Part shown: positions 9,761 through 18,326 of the stretch, piece by piece | Layout: every line of letters starts with the position of its first letter | Numbering within the stretch: position 1 is the first letter of the stretch | Assembly (NCBI RefSeq): GCF_002812955.1 | Contig: NZ_PFXK01000001.1 | Coordinates: 62,001-126,000, forward strand | Source: Vibrio sp. HA2012 | GTDB lineage: Bacteria; Pseudomonadota; Gammaproteobacteria; Enterobacterales; Vibrionaceae | Direction of reading: 5' to 3' | DNA length: 64,000 nucleotides | Notes under the pieces: generated by a model | What the model saw: the letters and a program-made list of their open reading frames with translations, nothing else | Told to the model about the DNA's origin: nothing | Databases searched by the model: none | Translations under genes and position numbers: made by a program

Positions 9761-11233
9761 ATGTCGATGAATAAGCAAGAAACTCAGGCACTGATTGATG
9801 AAGTGTTGGAAGTTTATCCGGAAGTCGCACGGGCAGAGCGTGCGCTGCATCTGGGTGTCAATGATGTCAGTGCGGAAGGAAAAAGCTGTGTAACCTCCAA
9901 CCGGAAATCATTGCCCGGTGTAATGACGGTTCGCGGTTGTGCCTACGCAGGTTCTAAAGGGGTGGTATGGGGACCGGTAAAAGATATGATCCATATTTCT
10001 CATGGTCCTATCGGTTGTGGTCAGTATTCTCGTGCCGGACGGCGTAATTATTACACCGGAACAACGGGGGTTGATACATTCGGGACATTGAACGTTACCA
10101 CGGATTTTCAGGAACGAGACATCGTATTCGGTGGCGATAAGAAACTGTCGGCAGCGATCGATGAGCTGGAAATGTTGTTTCCGTTATCTAAAGGTCTCTC
10201 CGTCCAGTCTGAGTGTCCGGTTGGTTTGATTGGTGATGATATCGAAGCCGTCGCTAAGATCAAAGGGGCTGAGATTGGTAAAACTATTGTGCCGGTTCGT
10301 TGTGAAGGTTTCCGTGGTGTGTCTCAGTCTCTGGGTCACCATATCGCGAACGATACACTGCGTGACCATGTACTGTCTAAATCAGATGAACGTGCGTTTG
10401 AAGCGGGTCCGTATGATGTTGCCATCATTGGTGACTATAACATCGGGGGGGATGCCTGGTCTTCCCGTATCATTCTTGAGGATATGGGTCTGAACGTAGT
10501 TGCTCAGTGGTCTGGTGACGGTACGCTTCCGGAAATGGAAAATACGCCGAAAGTGAAACTGAATCTGGTTCACTGTTACCGTTCTATGAACTATATCGTG
10601 CGTCATATGGAAGAGAAGCATGGTGTGCCATGGGTAGAGTACAACCTGTTCGGCCCGACTAAGATCGAAGAATCGATGCGTAAGATTGCCGGCTATTTTG
10701 ATGAGAAAATTCAGGCTCAGACAGAAGAAGTCATCAAGCGTTATCGTACTGAATGGGAACAGATTATTGCTAAATATCGTCCTCGTCTGGAAGGGAAGAA
10801 GGTGATGTTGTATGTCGGTGGTCTGCGTCCTCGCCATATTATCGGGGCTTATGAAGATCTGGGCATGGAAATTGTCGGCGCAGGTTATGAATTTGCACAT
10901 AACGATGACTATGTAAAAACCACTCCGGAAGTAAAAGAAGCTACCTTGCTGTTTGATGATGTTACAGGTTATGAACTGGAAGAGTTTGTTAAGAAACTGA
11001 ATCCGGATCTGGTCGGCTCCGGCATCAAAGAGAAGTATATCTTCCAGAAGATGGGTTATCCGTTCCGTCAGATGCACAGCTGGGATTACTCGGGGCCTTA
11101 TCATGGTGTTGATGGTTTTGCTATCTTCGCCCGAGATATGGATCTGACGATCAATAATCCGTGCTGGAGCAGCATGAAAGCCCCGTGGATAAAGGATGAA
11201 TCGTCTGACGAGGCACTGGCTAAGACCGCCTAA
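9761..11233 (+). CDS. nifD: Nitrogenase MoFe protein alpha subunit NifD
   Basis: Alpha subunit of the alpha2-beta2 dinitrogenase, carrying FeMo-co. 490 residues from the ATG at 9761, five nt after GGAGG (9751-9755); a second ATG two codons on is possible, and a TTG at 9749 lies inside the ribosome-binding site. P-cluster ligands Cys60 (RGCAYAG), Cys86 (GPIGCGQYS) and Cys152 ([11 protein letters not shown]). FeMo-co ligands Cys272 (VHCYRSMNY) and His439 ([13 protein letters not shown]). All match the Azotobacter ligands with a small offset. The MoFe subtype follows from these motifs and from the absence of a vnfG/anfG-like gene. Confidence 0.99.
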   Translation: MSMNKQETQALIDEVLEVYPEVARAERALHLGVNDVSAEGKSCVTSNRKSLPGVMTVRGCAYAGSKGVVWGPVKDMIHISHGPIGCGQYSRAGRRNYYTGTTGVDTFGTLNVTTDFQERDIVFGGDKKLSAAIDELEMLFPLSKGLSVQSECPVGLIGDDIEAVAKIKGAEIGKTIVPVRCEGFRGVSQSLGHHIANDTLRDHVLSKSDERAFEAGPYDVAIIGDYNIGGDAWSSRIILEDMGLNVVAQWSGDGTLPEMENTPKVKLNLVHCYRSMNYIVRHMEEKHGVPWVEYNLFGPTKIEESMRKIAGYFDEKIQAQTEEVIKRYRTEWEQIIAKYRPRLEGKKVMLYVGGLRPRHIIGAYEDLGMEIVGAGYEFAHNDDYVKTTPEVKEATLLFDDVTGYELEEFVKKLNPDLVGSGIKEKYIFQKMGYPFRQMHSWDYSGPYHGVDGFAIFARDMDLTINNPCWSSMKAPWIKDESSDEALAKTA

Positions 11234-11326
11234 TGTTACGATGGACTATTTTGCTTTAAAGAGTAAGACCATCAGTTGTTAACCGAACCGTCGTTCACGG
11301 ATGAGTGGCACGGTAGGAGAATATGT

Positions 11327-12898
11327 ATGAGCCAGAAAGTTGAAGATATCAAAACTGGTTACGACTTGTTTAAGCAGCCTGAATATCAGGAGATGTTTAA
11401 AAACAAGCGAAATGCCCATGAAGATGCTGTTGATGCGGCAAAGGTAAAAGAGACCTTTGAGTGGACCACAACAGAAGAATATAAAGAATTAAATTTCAGT
11501 CGTAAGCACGTCACTATAGATCCTGCAAAAGCATGTCAGCCTTTAGGGGCAGTACTTTGTGCTCTGGGTTTTGAAAAAACACTGCCTTATGTGCACGGTT
11601 CTCAGGGTTGTGTTGCGTACTTCAGAAGCTATTTTAACCGTCACTTCAAAGAGCCGGTTGCCTGTGTATCAGATTCCATGACGGAAGATGCAGCAGTATT
11701 CGGGGGACAGGATAATATGTTCCACGGTCTGCAGAATGCGTATGCACTGTATAAGCCAGAGGTGATTGCTGTATCAACAACCTGTATGGCTGAAGTGATC
11801 GGTGATGACCTTCAGGCCTTTACCGGAAATGCAAAAGCGGGTGGATATCTTCCCGCAGAGGTTCCGACACCTTATGCCAACACACCAAGCTTTGTCGGCA
11901 GCCATCTGACGGGTTGGGATAACATGTTTGAAGGCTTTATGGGGTACTTCACCCGTAAAGAGATGGAAGGAAAAGTCGTTGGCAGTAACGGTAAAATCAA
12001 TATTGTTCCCGGGTTTGAAACCTATCTGGGCAATTACCGGGTGATTCGCCGTATGCTGGACGAGATGGACGTGGATTATGCCTTCCTGTGTGACCCTTCT
12101 GAGGTTCTGGATACACCGGCTGATGGTGAATATCGTATGTACGCAGGTGGTACGCCCATTGCTGATATCAAAGATGCGCCTAATGCAAAAGCGACATTGC
12201 TATTGCAGCCAGAGCATCTGGTTAAGACTAAGAAGTTTGTATCCGGCACGTGGCAGCAAGATGTTCCAGACATGAGTATTCCTATGGGACTGGAATGGAC
12301 AGATAATTTCCTGATGACGGTCTCAGAAGTGACGGGTAAAGATATCCCTGAATCACTGACTAAAGAACGTGGCCGTTTAGTGGATATGATGACTGACTCC
12401 CATTCATGGCTGCACGGTGTGAGTATCTCGCTCTATGGCGACCCTGACTATCTGCTGGGCATGACCAAGTTTCTGACTGAGTTGGGTTGTGAAATCAAAC
12501 ATGTTCTCTGTCACAACGGTAACAAACGCTGGCGTAAGAAGATGGAGGCTCAGCTTGCTGAAACGCCATACGGACAGAGTGCCGAAGTATTTGTGGGCAA
12601 AGACTTGTGGCATTTCCGTTCTTTGGTGTTGACGGATAAGCCAGACCTGATGATTGGTAACTCATACGCGAAATTTATCGAACGGGATACTAAGGCGAAA
12701 GGAGCTGAGTCTGAAGTGCCGTTGGTACGTATCGGTTTCCCGATTTTCGACCGTCATCATCTGCATCGTAGTACGACACTTGGCTATGAAGGGGCTATGT
12801 ATATCTTAACAACCCTGGTTAATGAAGTACTGGCTAAACAGGATCGAGAATCCAGTATTCTGGGTAAAACGGACTTTGGTTTCGATCTGGTTCGGTAA
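11327..12898 (+). CDS. nifK: Nitrogenase MoFe protein beta subunit NifK
   Basis: Beta subunit of dinitrogenase, sharing the P-cluster with NifD. 523 residues from ATG 11327 (MSQKVEDIKTGYDLF), with AGGAG seven nt upstream; the longer frame beginning at 11276 has no such site. P-cluster cysteines at 70 (KACQPLGAV), 95 (SQGCVAYFR) and 153 (STTCMAEVIGDD), which coincide with A. vinelandii numbering. The N-terminal extension is intact. The 93-nt spacer from nifD has no obvious promoter. Directly after the stop lies a strong terminator-like hairpin that separates nifHDK from nifTY. Confidence 0.99.
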   Translation: MSQKVEDIKTGYDLFKQPEYQEMFKNKRNAHEDAVDAAKVKETFEWTTTEEYKELNFSRKHVTIDPAKACQPLGAVLCALGFEKTLPYVHGSQGCVAYFRSYFNRHFKEPVACVSDSMTEDAAVFGGQDNMFHGLQNAYALYKPEVIAVSTTCMAEVIGDDLQAFTGNAKAGGYLPAEVPTPYANTPSFVGSHLTGWDNMFEGFMGYFTRKEMEGKVVGSNGKINIVPGFETYLGNYRVIRRMLDEMDVDYAFLCDPSEVLDTPADGEYRMYAGGTPIADIKDAPNAKATLLLQPEHLVKTKKFVSGTWQQDVPDMSIPMGLEWTDNFLMTVSEVTGKDIPESLTKERGRLVDMMTDSHSWLHGVSISLYGDPDYLLGMTKFLTELGCEIKHVLCHNGNKRWRKKMEAQLAETPYGQSAEVFVGKDLWHFRSLVLTDKPDLMIGNSYAKFIERDTKAKGAESEVPLVRIGFPIFDRHHLHRSTTLGYEGAMYILTTLVNEVLAKQDRESSILGKTDFGFDLVR

Positions 12899-12905
12899 GG
12901 TAACC

Positions 12906-12931
12906 GCCGGCAGCATGTCTGCCGGCTTTTT
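12906..12931 (+). terminator. Terminator-like hairpin between nifK and nifT
   Basis: GCCGGCAG (12906-12913), 5-nt loop, CTGCCGGC (12919-12926), then TTTTT. A perfect GC-rich 8-bp stem with a U tract starting 7 nt after the nifK stop. It should end or attenuate most nifHDK transcripts and protect their 3' ends. Confidence 0.85.
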
Positions 12932-12952
12932 ATCGGTTCTATTTTCTCTTAC

Positions 12953-12969
12953 GTGGTTCAAACATAGCG
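12953..12969 (+). promoter_or_regulatory. Possible weak sigma-54 promoter for nifTY
   Basis: GTGGTTCAAACATAGCG has GG (12955-12956) and GC (12967-12968) at the right 10-nt spacing, but TAGC in place of TTGC and no TGT-N10-ACA nearby. It lies between the nifK hairpin and nifT; the start would fall just before the nifT ATG, leaving a very short leader. Weak candidate. Confidence 0.3.
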
Positions 12970-12987
12970 TGTGTTAAGGATAACCCT

Positions 12988-13206
12988 ATGGCAAATGTAA
13001 TGATTCAGTATAACGAGGAAGGTAAATTGTCGTTGTACCTTCCTAAAAAGGATCTGGAAGAAGCGATTACTCACTTAGAGTTTGATCAGGAGAGTCAGTG
13101 GGGGGGCGAAGTCCATCTGTCTGGCGGTGCGATTTATTACATCGATCCTGTCGCAAAACCCAAATTACCGGTTACGGTCAGAGCGCGTCGTCTGAAAGCG
13201 GCTTAA
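12988..13206 (+). CDS. nifT: NifT/FixU family protein
   Basis: 72 residues, the usual size of NifT. It opens MANVMIQYNEEGKLSLYLPKKDLEE and ends VTVRARRLKAA, typical of the NifT/FixU family, a small beta-rich cytoplasmic protein. Its function is unclear; deletion in Klebsiella has little effect, and a role in cofactor or apoprotein maturation is only suggested. It sits between nifK and nifY as in Klebsiella and is followed after 14 nt by nifY. AAGGA lies a few nt before the ATG. Confidence 0.95.
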   Translation: MANVMIQYNEEGKLSLYLPKKDLEEAITHLEFDQESQWGGEVHLSGGAIYYIDPVAKPKLPVTVRARRLKAA

Positions 13207-13220
13207 GGAGGATATTTAAT

Positions 13221-13889
13221 ATGGAATCAGTCATCTCAAACGAAGCGGCACTACGCATTGCAATGGCCGCAAAATCTTTGCCTGATATTGATGTTAAATC
13301 TCTGCTGGGTTTACTTCTCCAGCACCTTGGTGAGCCGTTGTCAGAGCAAAAACTGATGGATATGTCGCCTAAGTCATTTCGTATAATGGTCGCTTCTCTG
13401 GATGATACCGTGCCACGTAAAGATGTGACTGAAGCATTGGCGGTATTAACGAATAAAGAGTTGGATAATGTGGATGCGCCGGAAGTTGTGGATCTGTTAC
13501 CACTGCCGGAACCCAAGCTCAGAGTCGCAGTGACCTCGAACCAGGGCGAGCTGCTGAACGGGCACTATGGTTCTTGTCTGCGAGTGCTGATTTATGAAGT
13601 GAATGCGGATACTTATCAACTGACGGATGTCCGGGCTGTCGACAGTACTCTGAAGGGCGAAGCCCGTACGGACTATATTCTTTCTCTGATGCGGGAATGT
13701 CATATTTTATTTACGCTTTCGATCGGTGGTCCTGCAGCAGCAAAGGTTACCCGTGCGAATGTTCATCCGGTAAAGAAAAAAGCCCCGATGCCGGCAGAAG
13801 AGGTATTGGCAGATCTAAGCCGTGTGATTGGCTCAAACCCACCGCCCTGGATGCAGAAATTACTGGGGACTGGCGACATAACCGTATAG
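13221..13889 (+). CDS. nifY: NifY, apo-dinitrogenase / FeMo-co binding protein
   Basis: 222 residues from ATG 13221, nine nt after AAGGAGG. Residues ~1-95 form a helical N-terminal domain (LPDIDVKSLLGLLLQHLGEPLS...) of the NafY/NifY type. Residues ~100-220 form the dinitrogenase iron-molybdenum cofactor-binding domain shared with NifX and the NifB tail (RVAVTSNQGELLNGHYGSCLRVLIYEV). NifY associates with cofactor-less NifDK in Klebsiella and helps FeMo-co insertion. The longer frame from 13098 overlaps nifT and is not used. Followed after 10 nt by the small DUF6129-like gene. Confidence 0.95.
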   Translation: MESVISNEAALRIAMAAKSLPDIDVKSLLGLLLQHLGEPLSEQKLMDMSPKSFRIMVASLDDTVPRKDVTEALAVLTNKELDNVDAPEVVDLLPLPEPKLRVAVTSNQGELLNGHYGSCLRVLIYEVNADTYQLTDVRAVDSTLKGEARTDYILSLMRECHILFTLSIGGPAAAKVTRANVHPVKKKAPMPAEEVLADLSRVIGSNPPPWMQKLLGTGDITV

Positions 13890-13899
13890 GAGAATCGTT

Positions 13900-14190
13900 A
13901 TGACCACTATGGATGTAGTTATTGTCGGCGAAGCGGATATTCAGCAGATTGGAACTGTACTTGAAGGGCTGGAATACGTCGATGATGATATGATCTCTCG
14001 AATGCGACTCGCCTATCCACATATTCGGTTCACTCTCTGTTCTGAAGACGATACCGGAGAACGGGAACCCTATGCCAGTTATTGTGGATTCGATATCCAT
14101 CTTGTCAGTTCAGGTGCAGGAGCATGCAGTTTGTTAACTCACAATATTGAACAATGCACCGGGCTTGTTATTGCACTTCACGAAGAGTGA
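13900..14190 (+). CDS. Small nif-associated protein, DUF6129-like
   Basis: 96 residues (MTTMDVVIVGEADIQQIG...). No NifA-to-Z name fits. From memory it resembles the DUF6129 proteins found in other nif clusters: an N-terminal helix, a segment of the form RLAYPHIRFTLCSEDD, and a C-terminal GLVIAL. Soluble, acidic, three cysteines (residues ~47, 62 and 76) and a fourth near the C-terminus (QCTG); these are not spaced as a known Fe-S motif. Its place as the last gene of nifTY implies a nitrogenase-related job, but none is established to my knowledge. Its last codons form the left arm of an intrinsic terminator. Confidence 0.85.
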   Translation: MTTMDVVIVGEADIQQIGTVLEGLEYVDDDMISRMRLAYPHIRFTLCSEDDTGEREPYASYCGFDIHLVSSGAGACSLLTHNIEQCTGLVIALHEE

Positions 14191-14201
14191 AGTGCTTTTT
14201 T
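14173..14201 (+). terminator. Intrinsic terminator overlapping the end of the DUF6129-like gene
   Basis: GCACTTCAC (14173-14181), 5-nt loop, GTGAAGTGC (14187-14195), TTTTTT. A perfect 9-bp stem that contains the final codons and the TGA (14188-14190). It ends the nifTY unit before the nifE control region. Confidence 0.92.
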
Positions 14202-14241
14202 CCTATTTTCAGACAATTTTTCCCTACATATTTCTCACTTT

Positions 14242-14257
14242 TGTCTGCTTTACGACA
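14242..14257 (+). promoter_or_regulatory. NifA upstream activator site for nifENX
   Basis: TTGTCTGCTTTACGACAA spans TGT (14242-14244), 10 nt, ACA (14255-14257). Centred about 70 bp upstream of the -24 element. Nearly identical to the nifB site read in its own direction. Confidence 0.92.
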
Positions 14258-14316
14258 AACCGAAATTTTATGCGCCATTAAATATAAAAAATTCTTATAA
14301 AACAACAAAGTAACTC

Positions 14317-14333
14317 TTGGCTCTTTTATTGCA
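14317..14333 (+). promoter_or_regulatory. Sigma-54 promoter of nifENX-fdxB
   Basis: TTGGCTCTTTTATTGCA with GG 14319-14320 and GC 14331-14332, a near-consensus -24/-12 element. Start expected near 14344, leaving a leader of about 42 nt before nifE. Confidence 0.93.
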
Positions 14334-14385
14334 AAAGTAGAGAAAAAAGCAATTTAGGAACATGTTATCTGTCGCAGGAGGCGTA

Positions 14386-15813
14386 ATGAAACAATCCGAA
14401 ATCAGACTTCTACAAAACGAGCCGGCGTGTGAGCACAATAAAGGTGAAAAGAGTGGATGTAGCCGGCCGACCCCAGGCGCTACTGCTGGCGGCTGTCCTT
14501 TTGACGGTGCACAAATCAGCCTGTTGCCTATTGCCGATGTCGGACATATTGTACATGGCCCTATCGGCTGTGCCGGAAATAGCTGGAACAACCGGGGTAC
14601 AAGGGCTACGGGTAAGAATCTGTTCAGATTAGGATTTACCACGGATCTTAATGAACAGGATGTCATCATGGGACGAGCAGAGAAAAGATTGCTGCATGCC
14701 ATTAAGCAACTGATTACCGAACATCAGCCTCCGGCGGTATTCGTGTATATGACCTGTGTGCCGGCTCTGGAAGGGAATGACGTGGATGCGATATGTGCAC
14801 TGGCTCAGGAGCGGTACGGTGTACCTGTGGTGCATGTGGATGCGGCTGGGTTTTACGGTAATAAAAATCTTGGCAACCGGATTGCCGGTGAAGTCATGGT
14901 TAATAAAGTGGTTGGTACAGCAGAGCCGCCGCCTAAACCGCTGATGAAGCATGATCCTACCAGGAAGGTTCACGATATTGTGCTGATTGGCGAATACAAT
15001 ATTGCCGGTGAGTTCTGGCATGTTTCCCCTCTGTTTGAAGAGCTGGGATTACGGGTACTGTGCTGTATGGCCGGAGACACCCAGTTCCATCAGATCCAGA
15101 CCATGCATCGTGCTGATGCCGCTATGGTTGTGTGTTCGCGGGCACAGATTAACGTAGCCAGAAAATTGCAGGAGCGCTGGGGCGTTCCCTGGTTCGAGGG
15201 CAGTTTTTACGGTATTGAAGACACATCGTCCGCATTGCGTCAGTTTGCTGCTCTGATTAATGATGACAAGCTGACAGATCACACAGAGCAGGTTATTGCC
15301 CGGGAAGAAAAAAGGGTCAGAGAAGCACTAAAACCCTATGCTGAGGCGTTATCCGGTAAAAAAGCCCTGCTGTATACCGGGGGAGTGAAATCCTGGTCGG
15401 TGATCAGTGCACTTGCAGAAATTGGTATTGAGACGGTTGCAACAGGGACAACAAAATCAACGCAGGCAGATAAAAACCGGATCATAGATATTATGGGTGA
15501 AGAGGCTCTGATGCTGGATGAAGGTGGTGCAAGAAATCTGCTGGATATCTATTACCGGCATGATGCAGACGTTATGGTTGCCGGTGGCCGGAATATGTAC
15601 ACCGCATTGAAAGCCCCCGTTCCTTTTCTGCACATTAATCAGGAGCGTCATCTTCCCTATGCCGGGTATGAGGGCATGATAACTCTGGCGAGGGAGTTAT
15701 ACCGGACCATCCAGAGTCCGGTCTGGGCTGCTGCCCAAAGCTCAGCCCCATGGGAACAGGAATCCGATAAAACAGCACAAGCAGAGGTCTCTGCATCGCG
15801 AATTAAAGCGTAA
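14386..15813 (+). CDS. nifE: FeMo-co assembly scaffold subunit NifE
   Basis: With NifN forms the alpha2-beta2 scaffold on which the NifB-co precursor matures to FeMo-co. 475 residues from ATG 14386, just after AGGAGG. Homologous to NifD: Cys in [11 protein letters not shown] and in [15 protein letters not shown] hold the P-cluster-like [4Fe-4S]. An N-terminal Cys-rich stretch ([17 protein letters not shown]) is usual for NifE. The long frame from 14362 has no ribosome-binding site of its own. First gene of its own NifA-dependent unit; nifN follows after 9 nt. Confidence 0.98.
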   Translation: MKQSEIRLLQNEPACEHNKGEKSGCSRPTPGATAGGCPFDGAQISLLPIADVGHIVHGPIGCAGNSWNNRGTRATGKNLFRLGFTTDLNEQDVIMGRAEKRLLHAIKQLITEHQPPAVFVYMTCVPALEGNDVDAICALAQERYGVPVVHVDAAGFYGNKNLGNRIAGEVMVNKVVGTAEPPPKPLMKHDPTRKVHDIVLIGEYNIAGEFWHVSPLFEELGLRVLCCMAGDTQFHQIQTMHRADAAMVVCSRAQINVARKLQERWGVPWFEGSFYGIEDTSSALRQFAALINDDKLTDHTEQVIAREEKRVREALKPYAEALSGKKALLYTGGVKSWSVISALAEIGIETVATGTTKSTQADKNRIIDIMGEEALMLDEGGARNLLDIYYRHDADVMVAGGRNMYTALKAPVPFLHINQERHLPYAGYEGMITLARELYRTIQSPVWAAAQSSAPWEQESDKTAQAEVSASRIKA

Positions 15814-15822
15814 GGAGTGAGT

Positions 15823-17190
15823 ATGGCACGCGTAATTAAGAACAATTCACCTCTGTCAACACAGCCACTGAAAACCAGCCCGGCGACCGGAGCCACGGTC
15901 GCAACTCTGGGCTTTCAGGGCAGTATCCCCTTATTGCACGGTGCTCAGGGATGTGCTGCTTTCAATAAGATCTATCTGATTTCACATTTCAGAGAGGCGA
16001 TCCCCATTCAGAATACCGCCATCGATCAGGTGGCGGCCGTCATGGGGGGAGATGAAAACCTGCTGGCAGCGATGCAACTGTTATGTGAGAAACATGCCCC
16101 AACGCTTATTAGTGTGATGACTACTGGGTTGACGGAATTACAGGGGACGGATCTTTCCCGGGTCATTATGGATTTTAAACGGGCAAACCCGCAATTTGAT
16201 TCGACCCGGATTGTTGCAATGAATACCCCGGATTTTACCGGTTCCATGCAGTCCGGATTTGCACACGCAGTGGATAGGATTGTTCGTCAGCTGGTGTTAC
16301 CGCCTTCGAAAATCAAACGTCAGCGGAAGCTGGTAAACGTACTCTGTTCTGTGGGGATGACAGCGGTGGATATCGAGACACTGAAAGGATATCTGGACGC
16401 ATTTAATCTGGACGCAGTTATCGTTCCGGATATTTCTCTGTCACTGGACGGACATACCGGGGACAGTGATTACTCACCTGTCAGTCTGGGAGGCACGTCT
16501 GTCTATGAAGTTGAAATGATGTCCGAAGCAGCGATGACCATCATTATCGGCGAGTCGATGCTTCCGACGGCTAAGTGGCTGGAAAAACGTTTTGCCATTC
16601 CTTATATCCGTACCGATATGGGGATGGGAATAGACAGTGTGGATAAGCTGATCATGGCGTTGACGGAACTGAGTGGCATGCCTGTACCCGGCTGGATAAC
16701 CCGTGCCAGAAAACGCCTGCAGGATGCAATGGTTGATACGCACTTTTACCTGACTCATGCAACGGTATCTCTTGGTCTGGAACCGGATTTGGCTACCGGC
16801 TATGCCCGGCTTTTAGGCAGTATGGGCTGTAGAATTTCACGGGTGGTGACCACCCTGGATACTCCGGGTCTGCAACAGATTGATGCCGATGAAATTCTGA
16901 TCGGTGATCTGTCGATGTTGCTGCCATCGAACCAGCCTGTTTCTGCCGTTATCAGTAATACCCATGCGGCTCACATCTGTGAACCTGAAATACCGGTCAT
17001 TCGGGCTGGCTATCCGTGTCATGATCAGTTCGGCATAATGGATGTTCGCCAATTTGGTTATGAAGGCAGCCGGGAGCGTATTTTTGCTCTGGCGAACAGT
17101 ATTATGCTCAACCATAAAGAGGAAGTTGAGCCGCACATCAGCGGTTACCGTTTCTCCCCGTCAGAAGTGACCCGGAAGGAGACGTTATGA
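15823..17190 (+). CDS. nifN: FeMo-co assembly scaffold subunit NifN
   Basis: Beta-like partner of NifE, homologous to NifK. 455 residues from ATG 15823, five nt after TAAGGAG; a GTG at 15817 lies within the ribosome-binding site. The Cys of GAQGCAAFNK is kept, while the position equal to NifK Cys153 is replaced (MTTGLTELQGTD), as expected for NifN. The K-domain fold signature VIRAGYPCHDQFG is near the C-terminus. Its stop overlaps the nifX start by four nt (ATGA), so NifN and NifX are translationally coupled. Confidence 0.98.
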   Translation: MARVIKNNSPLSTQPLKTSPATGATVATLGFQGSIPLLHGAQGCAAFNKIYLISHFREAIPIQNTAIDQVAAVMGGDENLLAAMQLLCEKHAPTLISVMTTGLTELQGTDLSRVIMDFKRANPQFDSTRIVAMNTPDFTGSMQSGFAHAVDRIVRQLVLPPSKIKRQRKLVNVLCSVGMTAVDIETLKGYLDAFNLDAVIVPDISLSLDGHTGDSDYSPVSLGGTSVYEVEMMSEAAMTIIIGESMLPTAKWLEKRFAIPYIRTDMGMGIDSVDKLIMALTELSGMPVPGWITRARKRLQDAMVDTHFYLTHATVSLGLEPDLATGYARLLGSMGCRISRVVTTLDTPGLQQIDADEILIGDLSMLLPSNQPVSAVISNTHAAHICEPEIPVIRAGYPCHDQFGIMDVRQFGYEGSRERIFALANSIMLNHKEEVEPHISGYRFSPSEVTRKETL

Positions 17191-17675
17191 TTCAAAGCGA
17201 GCGAAAACTGCATATAGAACCTTCTCCGGATGAAGGTCAGTTTAAGCTGAAAATTGCCTTTACCACCCTTGACAGGCAGCATGTTGATCAGCATTTCGGT
17301 ACCGCAAAATGTGTACTGATTTATGGCGTAAACGAGCATCACTGGTCATTGCTGGAAGCGATAGAATACCCGGTTATCAGTGATAAAACGCACGACAAAT
17401 TACCCGCAAGAATTGCGGATCTCAGTGGTTGTGCGGCGGTTTACTGCAATGCTTGCGGGGTATCAGCCATTCGCCAGTTGCTGGGAGATAACATCAACCC
17501 GGTAAAGGTTTCGGAAGGCGTCAATATTCACCTTATGTTGGCAGAAATTCAGGAAGAGCTTAGAGGGGCTCCGACCGGCTGGCTGAATCGGGCATTAAAA
17601 ATGGCAGAAAAAAAGAAACATGATCAAAGTTCTGATCAGAACCGGTTAAATAAATTAATGGATGAAGAGTGGTAA
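17187..17675 (+). CDS. nifX: NifX, FeMo-co precursor carrier
   Basis: 162 residues, single dinitrogenase iron-molybdenum cofactor-binding domain (~20-140): KIAFTTLDRQHVDQHFGTAKCVLIYGV and later GCAAVYCNACGVSAIRQLL, which contains paired cysteines. Binds NifB-co and the VK-cluster and shuttles them between NifB and NifEN. The last ~30 residues are a charged Lys/Gln-rich tail (KKKHDQSSDQNRLNK). Overlaps nifN by four nt. The nifX-associated DUF269 and DUF683 genes seen in many clusters are missing; fdxB comes next. Confidence 0.95.
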   Translation: MIQSERKLHIEPSPDEGQFKLKIAFTTLDRQHVDQHFGTAKCVLIYGVNEHHWSLLEAIEYPVISDKTHDKLPARIADLSGCAAVYCNACGVSAIRQLLGDNINPVKVSEGVNIHLMLAEIQEELRGAPTGWLNRALKMAEKKKHDQSSDQNRLNKLMDEEW

Positions 17676-17687
17676 TAAAAGGAAATA

Positions 17688-17987
17688 ATGATGAGCAATA
17701 TCACTGGATTAACACGAGGCGGAACCGTATGGGAACCTCAATTTATCAAACAACTGGATCAGGAGAACTGCATCGGTTGCGGACGCTGTTATAAGGTCTG
17801 TTCCCGGGATGTATTCAACCTTGTTGAAAATGAAAATATTGATGAAGATGATGATCTTTATGATGAGGATGACATGATGATGGTCATGGCTATCGACAAT
17901 GCCGATGACTGTATTGGCTGTGGTGCCTGCGCAAAAGTATGTGCTAAAAATTGTCACAGTTTTGAGCCAGGCTCTGCACCGGTATAA
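17688..17987 (+). CDS. fdxB: Nif-specific ferredoxin III, FdxB type
   Basis: 99 residues with two [4Fe-4S] motifs, CIGCGRCYKVC (~27-37) and CIGCGACAKVC (~75-85). Between them lies a very acidic insert (NIDEDDDLYDEDDMMMVMAID). The N-terminus (TRGGTVWEPQFIKQLDQENC) is the signature of the nif-linked ferredoxin III family, usually found after nifX. Likely electron donor in cofactor assembly or to nitrogenase. Twelve nt after nifX, last gene of the nifE unit, followed by a terminator. Confidence 0.95.
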   Translation: MMSNITGLTRGGTVWEPQFIKQLDQENCIGCGRCYKVCSRDVFNLVENENIDEDDDLYDEDDMMMVMAIDNADDCIGCGACAKVCAKNCHSFEPGSAPV

Positions 17988-18017
17988 GAGACCATATGGC
18001 CTCTGAGACTGAAAATA

Positions 18018-18047
18018 AACCGTCGTATTTTATTATGGCGGTTTTTT
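18018..18047 (+). terminator. Intrinsic terminator of the nifE unit
   Basis: AACCGTC (18018-18024), 12-nt loop, GGCGGTT (18037-18043, one G-U pair), T run. About 30 nt downstream of fdxB. Confidence 0.8.
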
Positions 18048-18101
18048 ATGCCAGCAACAAGGAAGAGCTTAATGAACATGACGGAAAACGCACAACGTAA
18101 T

Positions 18102-18117
18102 TGTGGGGTTTCCGACA
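18102..18117 (+). promoter_or_regulatory. NifA upstream activator site for nifU
   Basis: TTGTGGGGTTTCCGACAA: TGT 18102-18104, ACA 18115-18117. Centred about 125 bp upstream of the -24 element, the longest spacing in the window. Confidence 0.88.
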
Positions 18118-18231
18118 ATGTTTTATCTGTAACATGACAAAGAAACGCACAAATTGTCCCATTCTATAATTTGATCTAATTCACACATTTCATTCTTCTT
18201 AGATATCATAAGGTTACGTATGTCACATTTT

Positions 18232-18248
18232 CTGGTGTGAGGTTTGCA
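18232..18248 (+). promoter_or_regulatory. Sigma-54 promoter of nifUSVWZM
   Basis: CTGGTGTGAGGTTTGCA with GG 18234-18235 and GC 18246-18247. Start near 18259, which rules out the upstream in-frame start at 18237 and supports nifU at 18327. The 339-bp gap 17988-18326 holds the terminator, activator site and this promoter. Confidence 0.92.
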
Positions 18249-18326
18249 GGATCGAATAAAAAAGAAATTTGGGCATCTGGTACCGGTGTGGTGTACAGAA
18301 CCCTATGGAAGCAAGGAGTGCTTGAT

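Noticed and set aside
10382..11104. 240-codon minus-strand frame inside nifD
   Set aside because: Antisense shadow of a highly conserved gene, low-complexity content without a family match.
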